Assembly: GCA_045617525.1 (NCBI GenBank)
Contig: JAZLIT010000265.1
Span: forward strand, 1-64,000
Length of the DNA stretch: 64,000 bases
Reading direction: 5' to 3'
Source: JAZLIT01 sp045617525
Lineage (GTDB): Bacteria > Bacillota > Bacilli > Bacillales_A > Planococcaceae
Shown piece after piece: positions 34,539 to 43,456 of the stretch. The position numbers were made by a program, and so were the translations under genes. Under the pieces are notes generated by a model. That model saw nothing but the letters and a program-made list of their open reading frames with translations, did no database searches and was not told the DNA's origin. Numbering within the stretch: the stretch's first letter is position 1; the number at the start of each line of letters is the position of its first letter.

Positions 34539-35339
34539 ATGAAAAAATTATCCACTGCCTCAAAAGTTTATTTAGCTGCAGTATTCATTATTTTATATGC
34601 GCCGATCTTCTATTTAATTTTCTACTCATTCAATAGCGGTGGCTCAATGAATGGCTTTGAATCGTTTACATTAGATCATTATAAAGCTGTCTTTGAAGAT
34701 TCACGTTTAATCGTTATTTTAATTAATACCGTACTTGTTGCATTATTATCTGGATTAATCGCTACAATTATTGGTACGCTTGGCGCAATTGGGATTGTCT
34801 CAATTCGCAATAAAAAAATGCGCAACACATTATTATCATTAAACAATGTTTTAATTGTTTCACCCGACGTTGTAATCGGGGCAAGCTTCTTAATTTTATT
34901 CACTATGATTGGTGTTAAATTAGGATTTGCTTCAGTACTTGTATCACATGTAGCTTTCAGCGTACCTATCGTTGTATTGATGGTGTTACCTAAGCTTCTT
35001 GAAATGAATACTTCATTAATTGACGCTGCACGTGATTTAGGTGCCACAAAGCGTGACGTTTTAACACGCGTTATCTTACCGTATATTTCACCAGGTATTT
35101 TTGCTGGATTCTTCATGGCATTAACGTATTCACTGGATGACTTCGCGGTTACGTTTTTTGTGACTGGTAATGGTTTCTCTACACTATCTGTTGAGATTTA
35201 CTCGATGGCACGTGCTGGAATTACATTAACAATTAACGCATTATCGGGATTAATTTTCCTAGTGACGGTGTTAGTCGTCATTGGTTATTACTATGTAAAT
35301 AATCGCTCGAAACAATCAAGATCGGGGGGTCAAGCATGA
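34539..35339 (+). CDS. potC: Spermidine/putrescine ABC transporter permease PotC
   Basis: 266 residues, six helices, EAA loop ARDLGATKRDVLTRVILPYISPG near residue 170 (in pieces), and SLDDFAVTFFVTG typical of PotC. I start at ATG 34539, directly after the potB stop; GGAGG lies 11 bases upstream. The GTG three codons before is too close to the SD. Its stop overlaps the potD start (ATGA). Confidence 0.95.
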   Translation: MKKLSTASKVYLAAVFIILYAPIFYLIFYSFNSGGSMNGFESFTLDHYKAVFEDSRLIVILINTVLVALLSGLIATIIGTLGAIGIVSIRNKKMRNTLLSLNNVLIVSPDVVIGASFLILFTMIGVKLGFASVLVSHVAFSVPIVVLMVLPKLLEMNTSLIDAARDLGATKRDVLTRVILPYISPGIFAGFFMALTYSLDDFAVTFFVTGNGFSTLSVEIYSMARAGITLTINALSGLIFLVTVLVVIGYYYVNNRSKQSRSGGQA

Positions 35340-36412
35340 GAGACTTAATGCAAGCGACAATTGCTATTGTAATTGTCTGTGCCCTACTTTTCGTTGCTGC
35401 AACACAAATGCAATCTGCAGGTAATCAAGGCAGTAAAGATACAATTACTGTTTATAATTGGGGCGAATATATCGATCCAGACCTAATTGACCAATTTGAA
35501 GAAGAGACAGGCATTAAAGTTGTCTACGAAACATTTGATTCGAATGAAGCGATGATGACAAAAATTCAGCAAGGCGGCTCGGCATATGACATCGCAGTTC
35601 CTTCTGAATACGCGATTGAAATGATGAAAGAGGATGACCTACTTATTCCTCTTGACCATTCACTACTGCCTGAGCTTAAAAATATCGATCCATATTTCTT
35701 AGATTTACCATTCGATGAACGCAATAAATATTCAATCCCTTATTTCTGGGGAACGGTTGGAATTGTTTATAATCCAAATATGGTTGAAGATCATCTAGAC
35801 TTCACCTCTTGGGAGCATTTATGGGATGAATCATTAAAAAATAAAGTATTTTTAGTAGATGGTGCACGTGAAGTAGTTGGAATGGGCTTGAATTCAATTG
35901 GCGAATCTTTAAATATTAAAGATGAAGTCGTTTTACGCCAAGCTACAGATAAGTTAAAAACGCTAGCACCTAATGTAAAGGCCATCATTGGCGATGAAAT
36001 CACAAATCTAATGATTAACGACGAAGCAGCTGTTGCCTTAACTTGGTCTGGCCAAGCAGCTGATATGATGTGGGAAAATGAAGAACTAGACTTTGCAGTA
36101 CCTGAAGAGGGTTCTAACTTATGGTTCGATAATATGGTCATTCCTAAAACATCAAAAAATGTCGAGGCTGCACATAAATTTATTAACTTTATGCTAGATT
36201 CAGAAGTGGCAGCTCAAAACGCAGATTACGTTGGCTACTCAACACCAAATGCAACAGCAATGGAGCTTATGGATGAGGAAGTTATTACTGATGAACGCTT
36301 CTACCCAAGCTTAGAACTACGTGATCGTCTAGAAGTATACGAAGACTTAGGCCTAACATGGCTTGGACGCTACAATGAGTTGTTTTTAGAATTTAAAATG
36401 TCAATGAATTAA
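35336..36412 (+). CDS. potD: Spermidine/putrescine-binding protein PotD
   Basis: 358-residue solute-binding protein of the PotD/PotF group (VYNWGEYIDPDLIDQFEEETGIKV in pieces, YDIAVPSEYAIEMM, YFWGTVGIVYNP, ALTWSGQAADMMW). The N-terminus is a hydrophobic helix but has no proper lipobox: the only cysteine (VIVCALL, residue 15) is preceded by valine. It is probably held by an uncleaved or weakly cleaved N-terminal helix rather than lipid. It overlaps potC by 4 bases and is followed by a terminator. Confidence 0.95.
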   Translation: MRDLMQATIAIVIVCALLFVAATQMQSAGNQGSKDTITVYNWGEYIDPDLIDQFEEETGIKVVYETFDSNEAMMTKIQQGGSAYDIAVPSEYAIEMMKEDDLLIPLDHSLLPELKNIDPYFLDLPFDERNKYSIPYFWGTVGIVYNPNMVEDHLDFTSWEHLWDESLKNKVFLVDGAREVVGMGLNSIGESLNIKDEVVLRQATDKLKTLAPNVKAIIGDEITNLMINDEAAVALTWSGQAADMMWENEELDFAVPEEGSNLWFDNMVIPKTSKNVEAAHKFINFMLDSEVAAQNADYVGYSTPNATAMELMDEEVITDERFYPSLELRDRLEVYEDLGLTWLGRYNELFLEFKMSMN

Positions 36413-36425
36413 ATTCATTGCCTAT

Positions 36426-36466
36426 AAATAAGCCAAGCGAACTCGTTGTTCGCTTGGCTTATTTTA
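36426..36466 (+). terminator. Terminator of potRABCD
   Basis: 15-bp perfect stem AAATAAGCCAAGCGA (36426-36440) with 36450-36464, then T-rich sequence. Confidence 0.9.
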
Positions 36467-36581
36467 ATAATCAAACCACTATCCTGCCCCAACAATAGAA
36501 GATGCAATTTATCCCAGTCAGCAGTACAATATGTAAGACAAGTATTTATAATAACCCAGGAAGGTGGTCATCTAGAAAAAA

Positions 36582-37757
36582 ATGAAAACAAATAAAACCG
36601 CACTTTATTTATTAATGTTCAATATGTTTATTACCATGCTAGGAATCGGGATAATTATTCCCGTTATGCCATCCTATTTAGCAATTTTTGGAGTAGGTGG
36701 CCAAGTACTCGGCTTCTTAGTAGCTGGATTTGCACTCGCACAATTTTTATTCTCACCGATAGCCGGTGACCTGTCAGACCGCTATGGACGTAAACCATTC
36801 ATCATAGCCGGCTTAATCATTTACGCCTTTTCACAAGTTTTATTCGGTTTTGCTGATGCCGTTTGGGTGCTCTTTTTATCTCGCTTCCTAGGTGGATTTG
36901 GTGCTGCATTAATTGCCCCTCCAATTATGGCCTACGTTGCCGATATTACTACACATGAAGAACGCGGAAAAGGTATGGGCATGCTCGGTGCATCAATGTC
37001 TCTAGGATTTATGGTCGGACCTGGATTTGGTGGATTTTTAGCGACTATCAATTTAACCTTTCCCTTTTATTTAGCTGGAGCCATCGCATTTGCCGCAGCT
37101 ATTTTAACAATTTTCATGCTACCTTCAGTAAAACCCGCACCCGTCACAAAAATACGTGAAAATATTGCGAAGCAGCTAGTTCGCTCTGTTAAGACAGAGT
37201 ACTTTGTGTTCCTTATCATCATCTTTATATTCAGCTTTGGGATTGCCAATTTCCAAGCAACTTTCTCCATCTATTTAGATGAAAAGTTTAATTACACCCC
37301 AACAGATATCGCCATCATTTTAACAATAGGTGGTTTCATCGGTGTTATCTTGCAAATGTTCGTCATTGAAAAACTTTTCAAACGCTTCGGCGAAATGAAG
37401 GTAATCCTTGTGAACCTTTTACTAGCTGCAATCATGATGCTACTTATGATTTACATTAGTGGATTCTTTATTATTTTACTTGTAGCAACTTTATTCTCTG
37501 TAGCAACGACATTTATTCGCCCTGCAGTTAATACACTTGTATCGAAATTAGCTGGTGCAGAGCAAGGCTTTGCTGCCGGCATGAATAATGCCTATATGAG
37601 CTTAGGCAACATGATTGGCCCTGCACTTGCCGGAACATTATTCGATTACAATATGGATGCACCCTACATTTTAGGTGCAATGATTTTAGTAGGATGCTTT
37701 ATACTTTCGTTTGTTTGGTCAAAGAAGTACAAGCCACAACTTTTGCAAAATAATTAA
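36582..37757 (+). CDS. MFS multidrug-type efflux transporter
   Basis: 391 residues with twelve helices, a DHA1-type antiporter resembling NorA/Blt. Motif A GDLSDRYGRKPFIIAG (loop 2-3), motif C GFMVGPGFGGFLA in helix 5. It likely exports hydrophobic compounds by proton exchange; the substrate is unknown. The SD (AGGAAGGTGG) ends 14 bases before the ATG, an unusually long distance, and a 3-codon frame (GTG GTC ATC TAG, 36564-36575) lies between. Flanked by terminators, so monocistronic. Confidence 0.9.
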   Translation: MKTNKTALYLLMFNMFITMLGIGIIIPVMPSYLAIFGVGGQVLGFLVAGFALAQFLFSPIAGDLSDRYGRKPFIIAGLIIYAFSQVLFGFADAVWVLFLSRFLGGFGAALIAPPIMAYVADITTHEERGKGMGMLGASMSLGFMVGPGFGGFLATINLTFPFYLAGAIAFAAAILTIFMLPSVKPAPVTKIRENIAKQLVRSVKTEYFVFLIIIFIFSFGIANFQATFSIYLDEKFNYTPTDIAIILTIGGFIGVILQMFVIEKLFKRFGEMKVILVNLLLAAIMMLLMIYISGFFIILLVATLFSVATTFIRPAVNTLVSKLAGAEQGFAAGMNNAYMSLGNMIGPALAGTLFDYNMDAPYILGAMILVGCFILSFVWSKKYKPQLLQNN

Positions 37758-37766
37758 ATATATATG

Positions 37767-37806
37767 TAAAGGGAGCCATCTTTAAAATCGATGGCTCCCT
37801 TCTATT
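37767..37806. terminator. Bidirectional terminator between the MFS gene and the ABC cluster
   Basis: AAGGGAGCCATC (37769-37780) pairs with GATGGCTCCCTT (37790-37801). Confidence 0.85.
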
Positions 37807-37814
37807 TACTACAT

Positions 37815-38627
37815 CTATCTTGGACGAAGCTTTTTAATTGCCACAACAATGCAAAGTACCGCAATAACCGTGTATACACCGACATATATGACCCAAAGCG
37901 GCAAAGACCAAACTTCACCGTTAACAGATAGCTTATTTATTTCAGGTGACAAAATCGAAAGTACTACTGCAAAGGGATTTAGACTAAGCCAAAATTTCGA
38001 CCAAAAAGCAGATTGATCATTCACCCATGCAAAAGATGTGATATAAAAAATAAACGTAAATAAAGATAAAAAAATCGTCACTGCATACGTACTAATCATT
38101 GAAATAACAGTTTTCTTCGTGATTGTTGAAAATAATATTCCAACGCTCCCAATGCAAAACACTGTGAATATATAAAACAAAAAGACTACTATTAATTGCA
38201 TCGGCGAAATACCACCGAATAAAAAGATGACGCTATAAACTGGCAAAGAAGAAATTAAAATAAGTAATAAAAATACAACGGACGAAAGTAGCTTACCTAT
38301 TATAATCTGCGTAGAACTTTGAGTTGTCGTCAGTAATATATTCAACGTCTGCTTCTCTCGTTCTGAGCTAATTGCCCCTGCTGAAAGTGCTGGAGCCATA
38401 AATAATACGAGCCCCATTTGCAGTGCAGTTAATAAAGAAAATAATAGAAAGCTTTCAGATGGGTTGAAATATCCATCTCCTGAAAAGCCCGTCATAATAA
38501 TTAAATACGCTAAAAGAAATAATGTCAGTGCAATTAAATAAAAGACAATGGCATTAAAGCTTTTCGCATTACGAAAACGCAGCTTTAATTCCTTTAAAAG
38601 TACCGGATTAAGTGTTCGTAGTTTCAC
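37815..38627 (-). CDS. ABC-2 type permease (GldF-like)
   Basis: 270 residues, six predicted helices, beginning MKLRTLNPVLLKELKLRFR, the basic amphipathic start of ABC-2/GldF-type permeases, with ISSEREKQTLNILLTTTQS between helices 2 and 3. Partner of the ATPase upstream. Start chosen at GTG 38627 because AAGGAGGG lies about 9 bases before it; it overlaps the ATPase gene by 20 bases. Last gene of the three-gene cluster. Confidence 0.88.
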   Translation of the reverse strand: MKLRTLNPVLLKELKLRFRNAKSFNAIVFYLIALTLFLLAYLIIMTGFSGDGYFNPSESFLLFSLLTALQMGLVLFMAPALSAGAISSEREKQTLNILLTTTQSSTQIIIGKLLSSVVFLLLILISSLPVYSVIFLFGGISPMQLIVVFLFYIFTVFCIGSVGILFSTITKKTVISMISTYAVTIFLSLFTFIFYITSFAWVNDQSAFWSKFWLSLNPFAVVLSILSPEINKLSVNGEVWSLPLWVIYVGVYTVIAVLCIVVAIKKLRPR

Positions 38628-39558
38628 TAGAATCACCCTCCTTCGTAATTGCCATAAATACATCCTCTAAATTTTTTGAGGCCACTTCAAAACCGCAAAC
38701 CTGAATACCCGCTTCAATCGCATTTTTCAAAAGCATCGCTAACTGTTCTTCTGTCTTCGATGCACGGAAGCTAAGTTTTTGCTCAAAGGGTTTCATGTTC
38801 ACATCCTCAACACCAAATTGCTGTGTGAAAAAGGCTTCTGCATACGCTAAGTCCCCTATCACTTTCACCTGCACATGCTGTTCGCCCTCTAACTGTGCTT
38901 GGATCGATTGAATATCACCATGCGCAATTAGTTTCCCTCCAGCAATGACACCGATTTCGTCACATAATTCGGCTAGCTCTGGCAAAATATGTGAAGAAAT
39001 TAACACCGTTATTCCTTTGATCTTCAAATCCTTTAATATGTCGCGCATTTCAACACGAGCGCGTGGGTCTAAACCTGACGCAGGTTCATCTAAAATAAGA
39101 ATTTCTGGTTCATGCATCAACGCACGCGCAAGGCAAAGTCGCTGCTTCATTCCTCTCGAAAGATGGTCTACATAATCAAAACGCTTATCTGTTAGGCGAA
39201 CGAGCTGCAATAACTCTGTAATTTTTACTTTGCGTTGCTCTGCACTCAGACCATAGGCAGCCCCGTAAAAATCTAAATACTCCTCCGTTTTCAGTTGATC
39301 ATAAACACCAAAAAAGTCCGGCATATAGCCTATTTTTTCACGTACCTTTTCAGGTAATGCTACAACGCTTTGCCCGTCTACTAAAATATCACCAGAAGTA
39401 GGCACTAATAACGTTGCTAATAAGCTAAATGCTGTAGATTTCCCCGCACCATTTGCACCTACTAATCCAAAAATTTTGCCCCGTTCTATTTCCACAGTGA
39501 AATTCGAGAGCGCTTCAAATTTTCCATAACGCTTTGTCACAGCATCAAACTTAATCAT
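38608..39558 (-). CDS. ABC transporter ATPase (Gld/Nos-type exporter)
   Basis: 316 residues. Walker A GLVGANGAGKSTAF, Q-loop IGYMPDFFGVYDQL, signature LSRGMKQRLCLARAL, Walker B EILILDEPASGLDP, H-loop ISSHILPELAEL; a C-terminal accessory domain of about 90 residues. The MPDFxG(V)Y sequence is common in ATPases working with ABC-2 permeases. It overlaps both neighbours by 8 and 20 bases. Function is inferred only as an energy-coupling subunit of this cluster. Confidence 0.92.
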   Translation of the reverse strand: MIKFDAVTKRYGKFEALSNFTVEIERGKIFGLVGANGAGKSTAFSLLATLLVPTSGDILVDGQSVVALPEKVREKIGYMPDFFGVYDQLKTEEYLDFYGAAYGLSAEQRKVKITELLQLVRLTDKRFDYVDHLSRGMKQRLCLARALMHEPEILILDEPASGLDPRARVEMRDILKDLKIKGITVLISSHILPELAELCDEIGVIAGGKLIAHGDIQSIQAQLEGEQHVQVKVIGDLAYAEAFFTQQFGVEDVNMKPFEQKLSFRASKTEEQLAMLLKNAIEAGIQVCGFEVASKNLEDVFMAITKEGDSSETTNT

Positions 39559-41887
39559 TATTAGGCTCCCCCTTCAGTAAAATAGACGGTAACATTAACC
39601 CTTCTTGTGGATTCGTAATATTGGATTGTAATTCCAGTCTCAGTTGCCCATCAACTACATAATCTAGGACGTCGTCAGTTTCAAGTATCGCCTCTATCGG
39701 TTCATAGACTTCCTTCTTCGCATTATAAATCGCAAGTTGAATCAATGAATCCTTTTGCATCATTACTTGTAGGCTATTCCATTCATAACCCTCATGGATA
39801 TTTGCTGGTAGTTCATACAGTAAATATTGCTTCATGCCTGGATAAACTTGAAAATCCTCATTAGTTATTGGATACTTCGCAGTAAAGCTTTCATCATCTG
39901 ATTGATAAAGTGTAAACGAATCTTGATCCATTTCTAACGTAGCAAGTTCATTTTCTGTGACGTCAAACGGTTGCGCAACGAGCGTCATCATTGTTTCTCT
40001 CGCTTTTCCAGTTACCATTGCACCCGTTTGAATAATTTCTTCCGTTTTTGCTACAACAACTGGCTTCGAATATTTAGAATTAACTTTAGTTGTTAACGTA
40101 TATAGACTTTCTAATTGAGCCATATCAATCGTTTCCGTATCCACTTCCTCACGTAAATCAAACATGTTAAGGTTGTTTGATGCCAGCAAACTTTGGCTAT
40201 CAAGTGTAATATTGACTTCAATTGTTTCACCAGCTTTAATTTCCCCTACAACAGGATAAAATTTTACACCCGACCAGATCTCTATATCTTGTAAATCGAA
40301 ACTAAATGAATTTTTTATCGTGCCAGTTATTTGTCCTGATTCATTAACAAGCTTAATATCGAGCTGTCCCTGTTGTTGATTTTTTCCGATTCCTGCAATC
40401 GATTTAATACCCCAATACTTCATATCCTTCAACACAAACCGGCGATTTTCTTCTTCCATATAAAAGTTCGATTGATTCTGTGTTGGATTTATTAGCATTA
40501 CTTCAGGGTAACCGAAAACCTCTACCCCCTCATTTACTTGAAACGTGTAGTCTCCAGCCCGATTTGATAGTACTGATTGCACAAAATAGTTTTCATTGCC
40601 CTCATCCGTTACGTAAAGCAATTGTGATGTTTGCACTTTTGGCTTCATAAAGCGATCACCTGCACCAAAGCTAAATAATAATAGCGAACTAACTACAGCG
40701 ATTACTGGAATTGCCCACCATGCAGCCTCACGCTTATCTTTCCTTTTTAAAACATAATAAAGCATCGGGCCAAGAATCAAAATATACACGATTAAAGGAA
40801 GAATAATGCGCCAAACCGTATATTGATTCGACTTAAACAATTCATTTGCGTCCTTCACATTAAACGATAGTACATCCTTTACAACGGTCGAGCTAACATC
40901 CAAATTCCCCTGATTGAATTGAATTACTTTCTGAAGAAGATGTACATATCCATTTTCTTGCGTAAGCGCGGGTTCACTATAATTAAATGCCGTTTGAATT
41001 AACTTACCTGCGCCAATTGAATTAGAGCCGGCTATTACCGTTTCACCAATTTTTATTTGGGTAACTTTCGAATTTCCTTTGCTTTCTATAATCGTTAAGG
41101 GCGCTTCAAATTCCCCTCTACTTACGTATTCATTTAGCGCTACTTTATCTATTTCAAGCGTAGAGTTCAGATATGTCAGTGGGCTAAACGGAGCAAACGA
41201 TGTATCGATTAAATCCTGGTTCACTACAACCTTCCCACCACGTCTGACCCATTCTAATAGCGCCTTCTGTACTTGATCATCTAATTCATTTAATTTTTTC
41301 CCATCTATAATGAGGACATTTGCAAACTCAAAATAACTCGGATCATTTGCCAAGGTTAAATCGGTATTTTTCACATCAAAATGCACAAGCTCAATCGGAC
41401 GACTAACCGCTGTTCTTAATTTTTCAAGCTCTTCAAAATTGTCCAGTTGATCTGTCATTAATAATATAATGATTGTGTCTTCTGATAACGTTTTTGGTGG
41501 CTTATTACGAAACACCAATCCCTTAAGCTCATCGCCATCCTCTAACGATCCTTCATATGCCTTAATTTGAATTCGATTTGATGAATAGCCATCATAATTG
41601 CCGACCATTACGCGAAGCTCATGAACCTCATTTGCACTGAGTTTTAGTGGAAATACCTTTGTGGATTCAATCATATGGCCTTCGGGAATTCGAATCACAA
41701 TTTCTCCATCAAACGCTTTATCACCATTTTCAACCGTTAGCACCATTTCTACTGGCTTCATATTTTTACTGATACCCTTTAACCCGTAATTGGCTTCAAT
41801 CGTCATTGCACCAACCTGCTGTGCAACCCCTATTCCTGCAAATAAAAATAATAGGATGAATAATATATATTTCTTCATAACCACCAT
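39551..41887 (-). CDS. Large membrane-anchored extracytoplasmic protein of the ABC cluster (GldG-like)
   Basis: 778 residues. An N-terminal signal peptide (KKYILFILLFLFAGIGVAQQVGA, in pieces) is followed by a strand-rich domain, then a Rossmann-like segment around residues 120-230 (TIIILLMTDQLDN, VLIIDGKKLNELD, ALLEWVRRGGKVVVN) like the amidotransferase-fold part of GldG/DUF4350 proteins. Two close helices lie near 365-410 (IILPLIVYILILGPMLYYVL and AVVSSLLLFSFG), and about 360 more strand-rich residues follow outside the cell. First gene of the cluster. I cannot name its substrate; no MoxR or DUF58 gene accompanies it. The exact start (ATG 41887 or 41878) is unclear because GGAGG lies between good spacings. 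Confidence 0.8.
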   Translation of the reverse strand: MVVMKKYILFILLFLFAGIGVAQQVGAMTIEANYGLKGISKNMKPVEMVLTVENGDKAFDGEIVIRIPEGHMIESTKVFPLKLSANEVHELRVMVGNYDGYSSNRIQIKAYEGSLEDGDELKGLVFRNKPPKTLSEDTIIILLMTDQLDNFEELEKLRTAVSRPIELVHFDVKNTDLTLANDPSYFEFANVLIIDGKKLNELDDQVQKALLEWVRRGGKVVVNQDLIDTSFAPFSPLTYLNSTLEIDKVALNEYVSRGEFEAPLTIIESKGNSKVTQIKIGETVIAGSNSIGAGKLIQTAFNYSEPALTQENGYVHLLQKVIQFNQGNLDVSSTVVKDVLSFNVKDANELFKSNQYTVWRIILPLIVYILILGPMLYYVLKRKDKREAAWWAIPVIAVVSSLLLFSFGAGDRFMKPKVQTSQLLYVTDEGNENYFVQSVLSNRAGDYTFQVNEGVEVFGYPEVMLINPTQNQSNFYMEEENRRFVLKDMKYWGIKSIAGIGKNQQQGQLDIKLVNESGQITGTIKNSFSFDLQDIEIWSGVKFYPVVGEIKAGETIEVNITLDSQSLLASNNLNMFDLREEVDTETIDMAQLESLYTLTTKVNSKYSKPVVVAKTEEIIQTGAMVTGKARETMMTLVAQPFDVTENELATLEMDQDSFTLYQSDDESFTAKYPITNEDFQVYPGMKQYLLYELPANIHEGYEWNSLQVMMQKDSLIQLAIYNAKKEVYEPIEAILETDDVLDYVVDGQLRLELQSNITNPQEGLMLPSILLKGEPNND

Positions 41888-41983
41888 TCACCTCCAAATT
41901 ATTTACTGCTCAAGACTGTCAATTAACTAATTATACCAAACAACAACCAGACTTTACAGAATACCCCAACCCTAAATGTTTTA

Positions 41984-42029
41984 GATAAAAAATAAGGCAC
42001 TTTCTATTCAATTTGAACGGAAAGTGCCT
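41984..42029 (-). terminator. Distal terminator downstream of dapL
   Basis: AGGCACTTTC (41995-42004) pairs with GAAAGTGCCT (42020-42029), followed on the minus strand by a U-rich tract. It is 300 bases after the dapL stop; a second, stronger hairpin lies closer (42241-42281). Confidence 0.8.
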
Positions 42030-42054
42030 GATTAATTAGTACCCTCTTTTATAC

Positions 42055-42236
42055 AGGATGGTGAGTGACGAGGGAGACAACCTTTTAGTCCATGAATGGT
42101 GCAAGTTGATTTTCGTTATGGCGACGACTTCTTCGGGAACTCATGAGTGTTGCACTCGGGCTGTGCGAAGCGTGTGAGAAGGCTGGAACCGTCCCGCGAA
42201 AAGCGTCCGCTCGGAACTGTATCAACGGCTTCTATA
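42055..42236. repeat. GC-richer, repeat-like intergenic segment
   Basis: About 180 bases with clearly higher GC than the surroundings and no good open frame. On the minus strand it contains GAGCGGACGCTTTTCGCGGG, a phrase like the dispersed palindromic repeats I remember from Bacillus and Lysinibacillus genomes, plus CGAAGAAGTCGTCGCC. Small palindromes include ACTCATGAGT and GAGTG-TTG-CACTC. It sits between two terminators of dapL. It could be a degenerate MITE/REP-like element; copy number cannot be tested here. Confidence 0.4.
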
Positions 42237-42237
42237 A

Positions 42238-42284
42238 AGAAAGCGAGGACAGGAACGATTTTTTCGTTCCTGTCCTCGCTTATG
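42238..42284 (-). terminator. Proximal hairpin terminator of dapH-dapL
   Basis: 18-bp perfect stem (42241-42258 with 42264-42281), five-base loop. The U-tract on the minus strand (TTTCTTTAT) is imperfect, so leakage is possible. Confidence 0.75.
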
Positions 42285-42325
42285 TGTGTCTAAATCGACT
42301 TTCTCAGTGTCCTCCTAGGTAGCCC

Positions 42326-43444
42326 CTAGTAGTTTTTACGCATTAACTGTTCAACGAAGATTTGATTTGGTTCAAGCAGTGCTTCGTCTGGCGCTAATTT
42401 CGCATGATGTAACCCATACGTACTCGCTGCCCCAGTCCAAAACATAGCCCCAGGTATTTCCTTAATAAAATAGCCAAAATCCTCACCCGTCATGGCAGGT
42501 GGACTTTCGAAAGGAATCATCCCAGCCACATTTTCCGCTAACTGTAATAATCGATTCGCACATTGCGCATCATTATTCACTTCAAAGTACATTGAGCCAT
42601 AATCAATCTGTACCTTGCAATCATAGGAAATTTCGATGCCGCGACAAATCGCTTCAATACGTGATTTCACACTTTGCATCGATTCCGCTGAATACGTACG
42701 AATCGTACCTTCTAGTCTCGCATTCTCTGCAATAATGTTCTGCACCGTACCCGATGTCATTTTTCCTATCGTCACGACCACTGAATCTAACGGATCCACA
42801 TTACGACTAACGATTGTATTTAGCTGCAATAAAAGACTGGCAGCCGCCACACTCATGTCCTTCGTTTTATGTGGATAGGCTGCATGACCACCCAAGCCCA
42901 ATAAATCGATAAATAACTCAGACGTATTGGCAAACAGTAGTCCACCGCGCGTTGCAACCGTACCAACAGGATATTCAGGTGCAATATGTAATGCGTAAAT
43001 TTCATCCGCAAGTAAATCTGGACGTTCAGCACGTAAATAATCCACCATAGGCTGTGCGCCACCTGGCCCCTCTTCGGCCGGTTGGAAATAAAATATCGTT
43101 GGATGTAACGGAGGATTTTCAGCAATCTTTTGCACAACAGACAACGCAATCGTCATGTGGAAATCATGACCACATGCGTGCATATAACCCTCATGCTTAG
43201 AGGCATAAGCTAGACCAGTTTGCTCCTTGATTGGCAAACCATCAATATCTGCACGCCAGCCAATCGACGGTACCCCATCTAAGCCTGCTATTTTTACGAT
43301 AATACCCGTTTTCCACTCAACGATTTCCATTGAATCTGTCTTCATTTTGTACAGCTGTTCAAGTAAAAATCGCTGTGTTTTAAATTCCTTGAAACCAGTT
43401 TCAGGTATTTCATGTAGCGCTCTTCTAATGGTAATTGCGTCCAT
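42326..43444 (-). CDS. dapL: N-acetyldiaminopimelate deacetylase
   Basis: M20 metallopeptidase-family enzyme of the acetylase branch of lysine/diaminopimelate synthesis, removing acetate from N-acetyl-LL-DAP. 372 residues; metal-site motifs HEIPETGFKEFKTQ, YMHACGHDFHMTIAL, FQPAEEGPGGA, and TGEDFGYF with AASTYGLHHAKLAPDE near the end. It follows dapH by 12 bases, the ykuQ-ykuR order of B. subtilis, which favours this role over a general amidohydrolase. Confidence 0.93.
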   Translation of the reverse strand: MDAITIRRALHEIPETGFKEFKTQRFLLEQLYKMKTDSMEIVEWKTGIIVKIAGLDGVPSIGWRADIDGLPIKEQTGLAYASKHEGYMHACGHDFHMTIALSVVQKIAENPPLHPTIFYFQPAEEGPGGAQPMVDYLRAERPDLLADEIYALHIAPEYPVGTVATRGGLLFANTSELFIDLLGLGGHAAYPHKTKDMSVAAASLLLQLNTIVSRNVDPLDSVVVTIGKMTSGTVQNIIAENARLEGTIRTYSAESMQSVKSRIEAICRGIEISYDCKVQIDYGSMYFEVNNDAQCANRLLQLAENVAGMIPFESPPAMTGEDFGYFIKEIPGAMFWTGAASTYGLHHAKLAPDEALLEPNQIFVEQLMRKNY

Positions 43445-43456
43445 TTTTACACCCTC

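Noticed and set aside
42055..42236. tRNA or 6S-like RNA gene in the GC-rich block
   Set aside because: No cloverleaf, T-loop or 6S-type long bulged hairpin could be drawn.
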